7,953 bases of DNA from JASFWK01 sp050049355 (GTDB lineage Bacteria > Chloroflexota > Anaerolineae > B4-G1 > DUEL01). The notes below the pieces were generated by a model that was given only the letters and a program-made list of their open reading frames with translations, was not told the DNA's origin and did no database searches. The DNA lies in the NCBI GenBank assembly GCA_050049355.1, contig JASFWK010000099.1, forward strand, positions 1 through 7,953, in the 5' to 3' direction. Of the stretch, positions 1 through 6,478 are shown piece after piece. The position numbers and the translations under genes were made by a program. Position 1 is the first letter of the stretch; each line of letters starts with the position of its first letter.

Positions 1-1789
1 TCTACTGGGCAGCACCTTCGCCCTGGCGGCCCGCCTCATCCGCGCGCCTGACCCCGGCGCCCGCGCATACCTCTGGGAGAGCAGCGGGGCAGTCTTCGGT
101 GGCATCGTCTTTAGCTTTCTGCTCATCCGCTGGCTGGATCCGCTCCAGACTGCGCTCCTGGTCGGTGGACTCAACCTGACCACTGCGGCTGCTCTGCTGC
201 TCCCACGTTCACTCAGCCGTTCACTCCCCTGCCCTACCGCTCCCCTGCTCCTCGGTTCACTCGTCCTCCTGACCATCGGCGCCCTGGTGGTAGGTCACGC
301 TCTACACACCACCACCCTCTCCTGGCAGTGGTCCGACCTGATCTTCGCCACCGATTCCCCGTACGGACGCCACAGCGTGGTGGCCCGGGCGGGTCAACGC
401 GCCTTCTTCACAAACGGCCTGCTGACCTTCGAGACGCAGTCTACCTTCCCCGAAGAAGTCGTCCACCTCCCGCTGCTGGCCCATCCAGCCCCACGCTCGG
501 TCCTGCTGGTGGGGGGCGGGGTGGCAGGTGATCTGCGTGAGATCTTGGGTCACCCCACGCAGGAGATCGTCTACGTGGAGTTGGATCCGGCAGTGATCCG
601 GGCAGCACGAGAGCACCTCCCACACCACCAGGCAGCGGTGCTGGACGATCCACGGGTCCATCTGATCTTGAGCGACGGCCGCCGCTACGTCCAGACCGCC
701 GATCGAGACTTCGACGCCATCATCCTGGACCTGCCGGAGCCGTCGACAGGGGCTCTCAACCGCTTCTACACGCAGGAGTTCTTCACCGAGGTCCAGGCGC
801 TCCTCAATCGCGGAGGGATACTCTCCCTCGGCCTGCCCTCAGCGGAGAACTACTGGAGTCCGGAACTGGCGCGGCGCAATGCCAGCGTCTACTGGAGCCT
901 GCGAGAGATCTTCCCCCACGTCCTCGTCCTGCCCGGGGAACACAACTTCTTCCTGGCCTCCGACCAACCCCTGCCGTCCGCCCCTGAGGAGCTTAGCAGC
1001 CAGATGGAGGAGCGGGGAATCGAACCTCGCCGGGTGACCCCCGATTACATCGAATACCTCTTCACCACCGACCGCTTCGCTCAGGTGCAGGGGGAACTTG
1101 CCGATATGGGAGACGTGCGGCGCAATCGGGACCGGCGTCCCATCTGCTACTACTACGACCTGGTCCTATGGCTCTCCCGTTTCTACCCCCGGTTGCTGGG
1201 GGAACTCCGAGAGCTGCCTCTACAGATAGGGACGCTGGTGGTTCTGGCGGGGATGATTGGCCTGGCCCGATGGCGGCGGGGGCTCGCCGTCCCCCTGGCG
1301 GTGGCGGCCGTGGGGTTAGCGGAGATGGCGCTGGAGGTGGTGATCCTCTTCGCCTTCCAGATCGGCCACGGCACCCTGTACGGGCGGGTGAGCCTGGTGG
1401 TGACGGTGTTCATGGCCGGACTGGTGGCAGGGGCGTTGGCAGGGCGACGACTCACCCAATGGGCCCACCAGGTGCTGTTGGGGATCGTGGGCGGGGTGGC
1501 GGCTCTGGGCGCGCTGCTGACGGCGCTCCCCGTCAGCGCGTCAGTGCTGGCCTACGTCCTGCTGGCACTGGCGGCCGGAGGATTCGCCGGAGCAGCTTTT
1601 CCCTTGGCGCTGACGCTGGTCAGCGTAGAGGAGAGCCAGGCGGCGGGGCTTCTGTACGCCGCCGACCTGGCTGGAGGGTGTTTGGGAGCGCTGGTGACCG
1701 CCGCCCTGTTTGTCCCGCTGCTGGGTCTCGATCAGACCGCTGTGCTGATTACGCTGGTAGGCGTGGCGGGCATGGTGATGTTGATATAG
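1..1789 (+). CDS. Membrane-embedded spermidine-synthase-like protein (5' partial)
   Basis: The reading frame is open from base 2 to the TAG at 1787-1789 and gives 595 residues; the start lies outside the window. The GTG at 287 is an internal codon, because the 95 codons before it encode family-typical membrane sequence (YLWESSGAVFGG and at least three hydrophobic segments). A SAM-binding Rossmann domain follows: a substrate-side stretch DSPYGRHSVV from about base 353, glycine motif LLVGGGVAGDLRE (about 503-541), acidic YVELDP, then SDGRRYV and DLPEPSTGALNRFYTQEFF (about 728-784). After it come about six or seven further hydrophobic segments (about 1217-1786). This layout matches the 'fused MFS/spermidine synthase' group. 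True aminopropyltransferases carry D-x-x-D-P at the catalytic site; here it is D-L-P-E-P, so polyamine synthesis should not be assumed. It is convergent with the - strand block. Family placement is firm; substrate is unknown. Confidence 0.87.
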   Translation, partial: LLGSTFALAARLIRAPDPGARAYLWESSGAVFGGIVFSFLLIRWLDPLQTALLVGGLNLTTAAALLLPRSLSRSLPCPTAPLLLGSLVLLTIGALVVGHALHTTTLSWQWSDLIFATDSPYGRHSVVARAGQRAFFTNGLLTFETQSTFPEEVVHLPLLAHPAPRSVLLVGGGVAGDLREILGHPTQEIVYVELDPAVIRAAREHLPHHQAAVLDDPRVHLILSDGRRYVQTADRDFDAIILDLPEPSTGALNRFYTQEFFTEVQALLNRGGILSLGLPSAENYWSPELARRNASVYWSLREIFPHVLVLPGEHNFFLASDQPLPSAPEELSSQMEERGIEPRRVTPDYIEYLFTTDRFAQVQGELADMGDVRRNRDRRPICYYYDLVLWLSRFYPRLLGELRELPLQIGTLVVLAGMIGLARWRRGLAVPLAVAAVGLAEMALEVVILFAFQIGHGTLYGRVSLVVTVFMAGLVAGALAGRRLTQWAHQVLLGIVGGVAALGALLTALPVSASVLAYVLLALAAGGFAGAAFPLALTLVSVEESQAAGLLYAADLAGGCLGALVTAALFVPLLGLDQTAVLITLVGVAGMVMLI

Positions 1790-1796
1790 TCGACTA
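1787..1796. other. 10-bp palindrome holding both convergent stop codons
   Basis: TAGTCGACTA is a perfect palindrome. Its first three bases are the TAG of the + strand gene, and its last three read as TAG on the - strand for the Ig-like protein gene, so only TCGA separates the two coding regions. The GTCGACT at 1789-1795 can also pair with AGTCGAC at 1817-1823 (7-bp stem, 21-base loop). There is no T-run after it, so I do not call an intrinsic terminator. If the transcripts end nearby, they must overlap in antisense or use another mechanism. Confidence 0.6.
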
Positions 1797-2819
1797 CTCT
1801 GGCAAATCGGGATAGAAGTCGACCGCTGCCTCCGGATCGGTATAGGCGACAGCTCCCGCCCGACCGGCCACAGCCTCTGGCACGAGAGTCACCCCCGTGA
1901 TCTGCGCTACCTGCTCCTCCAGGAGCTCCAGCGGTACCGCAAGAGCCACCAACGTGCGCTCGTCGTTGATCCAGTAGCGCACCGCCTCGGACTCCTCCGC
2001 CCAGTCCTCCACGGCTGGATCCCACACCAGGAGATAGGGGACGTACGCCCCGCCGAGGGGGTCATAGTAGACTCCTATCGCTGCCTCGTCCCCCAAGTCG
2101 GGATTGATCGAGCGCGATCCGGGTAGCCTGCCAGTAGCGGTGTCCCCATCTAGATCCAGCACGAAGAGCCAGTCGCTCCGCACAGGCATTGAGGCTGGAA
2201 TGGGCTCGTAGAGGGCGATCCAGAGAACGGCCTCCCCTTCCTGCATCCACCCCGTCAACTCAGGCGGAAGGTCCTCCGTCCCGCCCAGCACCACTCGCCG
2301 GTCGTCATCCACGCTGGCGTTGCGGATGTCCACCCCAGCCGGCGGCTCCGAGACCGGCGCGCCTGTGGAGTAGCTACCTACATCCTGCCGTGGGTCGGCC
2401 TCCGCAGACGTTATCGGCACAGGCGTGGCGGTGGGTGTGGGGGTGGGCGTAGACGTGGGGGTGGGGGTGGGCGTGGGCGTGCAGGCGATCACATGGACGA
2501 CAGCTCGCCCCCGCTCCCCTCCCGAACCAGCCGCCACGATCTCGAAATCCCCCGGCTGGCCCGCGACGTAGCGACCCTGCTGGGAGATCTCTCCGCCTCC
2601 CGTCGCCGCCCATTCCGCATCCTCCAGAGGAGGCTCTATTGAGAAAGTGACCTCCTGACCCGGACAGAGGGCCGCCTCGGCGGGGAGGACCTGCAGCGCG
2701 GCGACCCTCTGACCTGGCTGGACCAAGGTCACCGCGTTCGCCATCCCACTCACCACCACAACGGCGACGATGAGAATCGTCACCCAGGAAAGAATCATCC
2801 GTACCCGTTCACCCAACAT
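1794..2819 (-). CDS. Exported Ig-like / Thr-Pro linker / beta-rich protein, function unknown
   Basis: This 341-residue protein has an N-terminal hydrophobic segment (about residues 8-29, after MLGERVR) that acts as a signal peptide or membrane anchor. Residues about 40-112 look like a bacterial Ig-like (BIG_2-type) domain, with the spaced pattern LPAEAALCPGQEVTF, W70, GGGEISQQGRYVA and VVHV; C52 and C113 at its borders could form a disulfide. Residues 114-135 are an almost pure Thr-Pro linker. The C-terminal half (about 163-341) looks beta-rich and carries DLDGDTATG (222-230), an acidic loop similar to those in carbohydrate-binding-like beta sandwiches; I do not recognise the family. The ATG at 2819 is the first start after the stop of the upstream gene, 9 bases away. 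The nearest AGGAG (2832-2836) is 12 bases off, so translation may be coupled to the gene before it. The role is presumably at the cell surface. Confidence 0.75.
   Translation of the reverse strand: MLGERVRMILSWVTILIVAVVVVSGMANAVTLVQPGQRVAALQVLPAEAALCPGQEVTFSIEPPLEDAEWAATGGGEISQQGRYVAGQPGDFEIVAAGSGGERGRAVVHVIACTPTPTPTPTSTPTPTPTATPVPITSAEADPRQDVGSYSTGAPVSEPPAGVDIRNASVDDDRRVVLGGTEDLPPELTGWMQEGEAVLWIALYEPIPASMPVRSDWLFVLDLDGDTATGRLPGSRSINPDLGDEAAIGVYYDPLGGAYVPYLLVWDPAVEDWAEESEAVRYWINDERTLVALAVPLELLEEQVAQITGVTLVPEAVAGRAGAVAYTDPEAAVDFYPDLPE
2433..2477 (+). repeat. G-run repeat encoding the Thr-Pro linker; G-quadruplex motif
   Basis: The + strand carries seven runs of three or more G: 2433-2435, 2439-2443, 2445-2447, 2457-2461, 2463-2467, 2469-2471 and 2475-2477. 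The last four, with loops T, T and CGT, meet the usual G-quadruplex pattern. The repeat unit is roughly the hexamer GTGGGG/GTGGGC, which read on the - strand gives Thr-Pro dipeptide codons of the Ig-like protein. The G-rich strand is the template strand for that gene. Confidence 0.75.
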
Positions 2820-2828
2820 TTCCCTACC

Positions 2829-3545
2829 CTACTCCTGCAGAACTTCCACGATGGTCTCCGCAAACTGATCGGCCGCCTGAGGACCAGAAGCGGTCACGAT
2901 CCGTCCATCCCGCTCCACCACCTCGCCGGTACAGATGGCCCCCTGCGCCTCCAACTCTGGGCGGTAATCCTCCGCGTCGAACATTGTGACCTCTCTCCCC
3001 TCCAGAACTCCCGCCCGGGCGAGGGCCATCGGTGCGAGACAGATCGCCGCCAGCACCCTCCCCTGCTCCACTGCCTCCCGCGCCACGCGGTGCACCTCTT
3101 CATCATCCCAGAGAGCTACGGAACCGCTGCCCCCCACGAAGACGACGGTGTCGTAGTTTGCTACATCGACGTCGCTCAGGGCGAGGTCGGGCTGCACCTC
3201 CGTACCGTGCATACCCCTGGCGACCTCCATCGAGAGGGAGGCCACCTGGACAGCGTACCCCGCCTCCTCGAAGATGGCACGCGGTTCGCTGTACTCGGTG
3301 TCGTTGAAATCGCTTGGGGCGATGACCAGCAGCGCGGCCCAGGTCCTCTCCGGCGCCTCCGGAACCGCGAGGGGAGACTCAGACGGTAGAGGCGATATCG
3401 GCGAAATCGGCGATATCGGCGTCGGCACCACACTCGGAGGCTCGGTGGGGACGGGTGTGCCTGTCTTACAGGCAGTCAGCGCCGCCAACGCCACGAGGAA
3501 CACAACTAGAATCCTTCTCACCGACCAGCCCCCTTCTTCGTTCAT
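2829..3545 (-). CDS. DJ-1/PfpI-family lipoprotein
   Basis: This protein has 238 residues from the ATG at 3543-3545, which has a strong AGGAGGTG Shine-Dalgarno and overlaps the tilS stop as ATGA. The frame stays open upstream to 3827, but that extension lies inside tilS and resembles no protein. The N-terminus is a lipoprotein signal: a short charged head, a hydrophobic core (about 12-22) and lipobox LTAC with the lipid-bearing C26. A Pro/Ser-rich tether (about 29-65, with PISPISPISP) leads to a DJ-1/PfpI domain (about 68-238). The domain shows DTEY with the conserved Glu84, VFVGGSGS (135-142), and the nucleophile elbow AAICLAPMALARAGVL with Cys169. The residue after the Cys is Leu rather than the His of PfpI (ICHGP), so a PfpI-type Cys-His pair is missing, as also in DJ-1 itself. 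Relatives are mostly cytoplasmic glyoxalase/deglycase, chaperone or protease-like proteins; this copy should sit outside the membrane. Activity is unknown. Confidence 0.88.
   Translation of the reverse strand: MNEEGGWSVRRILVVFLVALAALTACKTGTPVPTEPPSVVPTPISPISPISPLPSESPLAVPEAPERTWAALLVIAPSDFNDTEYSEPRAIFEEAGYAVQVASLSMEVARGMHGTEVQPDLALSDVDVANYDTVVFVGGSGSVALWDDEEVHRVAREAVEQGRVLAAICLAPMALARAGVLEGREVTMFDAEDYRPELEAQGAICTGEVVERDGRIVTASGPQAADQFAETIVEVLQE
3393..3419 (-). repeat. 9-bp tandem repeat x3 (Pro-Ile-Ser linker)
   Basis: Three adjacent 9-base units, CGATATCGG, CGAAATCGG and CGATATCGG on the + strand, differ at a single base. They encode the Pro-Ile-Ser triplets in the tether of the DJ-1-like lipoprotein. 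Two of the three Ile codons are ATA. The unit keeps frame, so copy-number change would only lengthen or shorten the tether. Confidence 0.8.
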
Positions 3546-5026
3546 CGATCCACCTCCTGGAATCGAAAGCGAGCCGCCTGCCGGGTAGCCGAGTGGACGA
3601 GGGCACTCTCGGAAACGCGCCATCCACAAACCCAGACGATGTCCCCGCCCGCGACCAACAGTGGCAGCTGTTCTCGCCAGTGACGGGGGATTTTGGCGTT
3701 GATCATCCAATCTGTCAAGCGAGGGGCGTGATCGCCCATCCCCTGGGGGTTGAACCGATCCCCCGTCCGCCGGGTGCGCAGGATCAGAGGCTCCCCCAGC
3801 GCGTCGGTATCCAAGTATGCCGTCCATTGATCCGGGTTAGCCTCCACCTCGGCCAGTGACCATTCCTCTGGCAGTGCCGCCTCGACGGACCACCCCTCCT
3901 CCGGCAGCGGTGTAGTGCCGGGGAGGGCTACCTCCATCTCAACGTCAGACGGCAGCGTTGGTCCCTCCAGAGGCCGCTGGTATTCCGCCGATGCCACCGT
4001 CAATCGGTCGTATCCCACGTTGAGCATGAGTCCTCCAGGCAAGGTGGACTGCGCGCCGGTCTCCCCCTCGGTGGCCACACGGACGGCGTTCTCCACGTGC
4101 ACGAAATCCACATCCCGCACCGAGGGGCGCAGTCGATAGGCCGCTCGCCGGATCAGAGCTCTCTTCAGAGAGAGATGCTCCTCTGCCCAGGCTTCCCGGT
4201 CAAGAACGATCGCCTCCTCCGTCTCCTTCAACACCACCCTCTCCCACGCTCGATCCCTCAGCTGCTCCAGCAGGGCATAATCGGCACCTACGACCTGAGC
4301 GGTATGCCGCAGGCAGCGGCGGAGGTTGGGGTTACAGCTCTCCAGCAGCGGGATAAGCTCATGTCTCAGCCGATTCCGGAAGTAGGTGGTGTCCAAGTTG
4401 GAGCGGTCGAAACGGGGCTTCAGTCCATGCTTGACGCAGTACCGCTCGATCTCAGTACTGGGCACCTCCAGAAGGGGGCGAACGAGAAGGGGGGGAGAGG
4501 GCGGAGACGCGAGATCGAGAACGTCCTCCAGAAAGCGGTAATTGGAGAGAGGGGTAGCAGGCAGCATTCCCCGCAGTCCCGCCGGCCCGGTCCCCCGCAG
4601 GAAGTGCATCAGCACCGTCTCTGCCTGGTCATCGCCGTTGTGGCCAACCGCGATCTTGACCGCTCCGACTTGCCCGGCGACGTAGGCCAGGAAGGCATAG
4701 CGGACCCGCCGCGCGGCTTCCTCAAAGGCAAGTTTGTGGTTCTCGGCGAAGGCTGGCACATCCCGCCTGACAATCGTGGCCGGCAGACCCCACTCTCGAG
4801 CCAGGTCAGCCACGAAAGCCGCGTCGGCGTCCGCCTCCTCGCCGCGCGCCCCGTGGTGGAGATGAGCCACATGAAGCCGAAGTCGGTAGTCTGCCTGCAG
4901 CCGCGTCAGGAGATGGAGCAGACAAAGGGAATCCGGGCCACCGGAGACACCGACGACCACTCCGTCACCGACAGCCAGCAGGTCGTGACGCTGGATGAAA
5001 TCACGAACCTGAACCAGAAGATCCAC
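3542..5026 (-). CDS. tilS: tRNA(Ile)-lysidine synthetase
   Basis: TilS attaches lysine to C34 of tRNA-Ile(CAU) using ATP, so that the tRNA reads AUA and is charged with isoleucine; it is cytoplasmic and normally essential. The 494 residues contain the N-terminal PP-loop ATPase motif SGGPDS (28-33), the family patterns VAHLHHGARGEEAD (53-66), GHNGDDQAETVLMHFLRG (128-145) and FRNRLRHELIPLL (216-228), and a C-terminal TilS_C domain (about 413-491) with LRTRRTGDRFNPQG and LTDWMINAKIPRHWR. The start is GTG at 5024-5026; the only upstream in-frame codons before a TAA contain no ATG or TTG and only one GTA. The Shine-Dalgarno is poor, and the upstream stop is 8 bases away, which points to translational coupling. 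The TGA stop shares bases with the next gene's ATG. In many bacteria tilS sits by hpt and ftsH; here it does not. AUA codons do occur in this window, for example in the Pro-Ile-Ser repeat. Confidence 0.97.
   Translation of the reverse strand: MDLLVQVRDFIQRHDLLAVGDGVVVGVSGGPDSLCLLHLLTRLQADYRLRLHVAHLHHGARGEEADADAAFVADLAREWGLPATIVRRDVPAFAENHKLAFEEAARRVRYAFLAYVAGQVGAVKIAVGHNGDDQAETVLMHFLRGTGPAGLRGMLPATPLSNYRFLEDVLDLASPPSPPLLVRPLLEVPSTEIERYCVKHGLKPRFDRSNLDTTYFRNRLRHELIPLLESCNPNLRRCLRHTAQVVGADYALLEQLRDRAWERVVLKETEEAIVLDREAWAEEHLSLKRALIRRAAYRLRPSVRDVDFVHVENAVRVATEGETGAQSTLPGGLMLNVGYDRLTVASAEYQRPLEGPTLPSDVEMEVALPGTTPLPEEGWSVEAALPEEWSLAEVEANPDQWTAYLDTDALGEPLILRTRRTGDRFNPQGMGDHAPRLTDWMINAKIPRHWREQLPLLVAGGDIVWVCGWRVSESALVHSATRQAARFRFQEVDR
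3551..3558 (-). promoter_or_regulatory. Shine-Dalgarno fixing the start of the DJ-1-like lipoprotein
   Basis: On the - strand AGGAGGTG lies 5 bases before the ATG at 3545, inside the last codons of tilS. It selects the start that gives a proper lipoprotein signal instead of the 94-codon upstream extension. Confidence 0.85.
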
Positions 5027-5034
5027 TGGGTAGA

Positions 5035-5286
5035 CTACACTACCTTATAGACAGCATCCCCCGCCCGCGCCCGCTCTGCCACCTTGACGCCGACCTCATC
5101 GCCGGCGCCCGCCTCGGCCACGTCGCTGCCCTCAATCTGCATGGAGGTGACCTCCTGCTGGAAGTCCGTGGTGTAGCCCTGAATGTGGATCGTGTCGCCC
5201 ACTGCCAGGTCGTCGGTGAGCGAGATGCCTATCACCTTGATCTTCCCGAACCAGTGCGAGACCGTGCCGATCTGCTTCTCCTCCAT
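5035..5286 (-). CDS. Stand-alone EF-Tu domain-2-like beta-barrel protein
   Basis: This is a complete 83-residue protein with an ATG at 5284-5286 and a strong Shine-Dalgarno. Nearly its whole length matches the pattern of translation-GTPase domain 2: GTVSHWFGKIKVIGISL (7-23), the L-x-V-G-D-x-I-x-I-x-G turn (LAVGDTIHIQG, 27-37), TTDFQQEVTSMQIEG (39-53) and a final GDEVGVKV...GDAVYKV. There is no GTP-binding domain, so it cannot act as a GTPase by itself. Small proteins of this kind are usually annotated 'translation elongation factor-like'; their function is not established to my knowledge. It lies 19 bases after the coiled-coil gene and 8 bases before tilS, next to prfB, which fits a translation-related or RNA-binding role (inference). 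Confidence 0.82.
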   Translation of the reverse strand: MEEKQIGTVSHWFGKIKVIGISLTDDLAVGDTIHIQGYTTDFQQEVTSMQIEGSDVAEAGAGDEVGVKVAERARAGDAVYKVV

Positions 5287-5289
5287 CTT

Positions 5290-5298
5290 CCCCTCCTC
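5290..5298 (-). promoter_or_regulatory. Shine-Dalgarno of the EF-Tu domain-2-like gene
   Basis: GAGGAGGGG on the - strand ends 3 bases before the ATG at 5286, with its GGAG core about 6 bases away. It confirms the start of this short gene. Confidence 0.8.
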
Positions 5299-5305
5299 GA
5301 ATCCC

Positions 5306-6463
5306 CTACAGGCGGATCACTGCACCACAGTACTCACATTTGACCTCGCGCATTCCTCGCACGACGGCCATATCAAGCGTCGCCCCGCAGGTAGGGCACT
5401 TGGTCGGTACTTCACGCGCCGCCTCGGCTACCGCCTCCTCCTTCGGTCGCGTCCGCTCCTCGCTGATCTCACCCGAGCGCACCCGTCCAATCAACCCGGC
5501 CCACTCCTCATTGTCGGCACCACGCAAGCGAAGCGTGACGTCGCTGAGATCGGCCTCAGGTCCGAAGACCAGTTCCAGCATCTCCTTGCGCCCCAGAAAC
5601 CCCTTCTGGCTGGCCTTGACATCCTCCACGTGGCCGATGGGAACCTCGAACACTAACTCCTGCACCTCTTCCTTCTCGGTGGCGATGAACAGTACCTTCT
5701 TGGTGGCCACCTTCTCCTTGCGCTCGAAGATCAGGCGCTCGTCGGTCAGGTAGAGAATGCCCTCTGGACCTTCCTTCTCACTCTCCATGTACTGCGCCCG
5801 ACAAGCCGCCACGGGGTCTTCCGCCGGGTACAGCTGGAAGCTGGCTTCGTCCACCTGATCGAGCAGCCAGCGGATCTGCTCCACCTTCGAACGGGTCTGG
5901 TTTACATTCGTCCTGAGGGTTCCGTACATAGCCTCGATCGCCGATTGCGCCGCCCCCACTTTGCGCTCCAACGTCTCGAGGGCAGCCTCGGCTTGGGCCA
6001 CGTCAGCCGTCTGACCGCTCGCAGCCCGGCGCAAGGCGTGGGTCGCCGAGTCGGCCTCCCGCTCAAGGTCGCGAACGCGTCGACCCATCTCGGAGGACAG
6101 GCGGCCTTGCACTTCCTCCCACTGCTCCGACAACACACTGACCTTGTTATCCAGGAAGCTGCGGAAGACGTAGCCGCGGGTGCGGAGTTCCTCGATCCCG
6201 GGCGGGAGCATCGCCAGAGCGGTCTCGATCTCCTCAATGTCGTCCCGCATGTCGGTCAGCAGCACCGCTTCCTGCAGATCACCGAACTGGCTCTGAAGTC
6301 CCTCCAGCTTCTCAACGACCTCTTCACTTACGCTTCCCGCCGCGACGACCTCGCTTGCCTTTGGCCTCCTCTTCCTGGAACTGACACGGGTCTTCGAGGA
6401 TTCCCTCGGCTTCTTCGATGTCTTCGACGGACGTCTACCCTTATCAGACTTCTTGGCGCTCAT
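5306..6463 (-). CDS. Basic-tail / coiled-coil / PH-like / zinc-ribbon protein, function unknown
   Basis: This 385-residue protein has four visible parts. Residues 1-36 are a Lys/Arg/Ser-rich tail (16 of 36 are Lys or Arg), similar in composition to histone-H1-like tails and likely to bind nucleic acid or another polyanion. Residues about 45-205 are charged and heptad-like, predicted to be mainly alpha-helical coiled coil, with a Pro-Pro break at 87-88. Residues about 233-330 contain GILYLTDERLIFERKEK, an alternating strand pattern and a final helix EEWAGLIGRVRSG, resembling GRAM/bacterial PH-like domains. Residues 356-379 form a C-terminal zinc ribbon, CPTC...CEYC (C356, C359, C376, C379). 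There is no signal peptide or membrane helix, so it should be cytoplasmic. It starts 15 bases after prfB with a strong Shine-Dalgarno, so it is co-expressed with release factor 2. I do not recognise a named family; a membrane- or nucleic-acid-associated scaffold is one reading. Confidence 0.8.
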   Translation of the reverse strand: MSAKKSDKGRRPSKTSKKPRESSKTRVSSRKRRPKASEVVAAGSVSEEVVEKLEGLQSQFGDLQEAVLLTDMRDDIEEIETALAMLPPGIEELRTRGYVFRSFLDNKVSVLSEQWEEVQGRLSSEMGRRVRDLEREADSATHALRRAASGQTADVAQAEAALETLERKVGAAQSAIEAMYGTLRTNVNQTRSKVEQIRWLLDQVDEASFQLYPAEDPVAACRAQYMESEKEGPEGILYLTDERLIFERKEKVATKKVLFIATEKEEVQELVFEVPIGHVEDVKASQKGFLGRKEMLELVFGPEADLSDVTLRLRGADNEEWAGLIGRVRSGEISEERTRPKEEAVAEAAREVPTKCPTCGATLDMAVVRGMREVKCEYCGAVIRL

Positions 6464-6467
6464 TCCC

Positions 6468-6475
6468 CACCTCCT
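6468..6475 (-). promoter_or_regulatory. Shine-Dalgarno of the coiled-coil/zinc-ribbon gene
   Basis: AGGAGGTG on the - strand lies 4 bases before the ATG at 6463, in the 15-base gap after the prfB stop. It is one of the two strongest ribosome binding sites in the block and fixes the start so that the basic tail is part of the protein. Confidence 0.8.
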
Positions 6476-6478
6476 GCA

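Noticed and set aside
287..289. GTG at 287 as the start of the spermidine-synthase-like gene
   Set aside because: The frame is open to the left edge, and the upstream codons encode family-typical membrane segments.
2820..2831. TAG readthrough fusing the DJ-1-like and Ig-like proteins (same frame, three codons apart)
   Set aside because: The second protein starts with its own membrane or signal segment, which makes a fusion after an exported domain implausible. Sharing a frame has a one-in-three chance; prfB and the next gene also share one.
3546..3827. 94-codon upstream extension of the DJ-1-like gene
   Set aside because: It lies wholly inside tilS in another frame, has a composition unlike a protein N-terminus, and would bury the lipoprotein signal. 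The ATG at 3545 has a strong Shine-Dalgarno.
4097..5050. 317-codon open frame on the + strand opposite tilS
   Set aside because: It is the mirror frame of a well-supported tilS; the translation has no domain or start signal that stands out.
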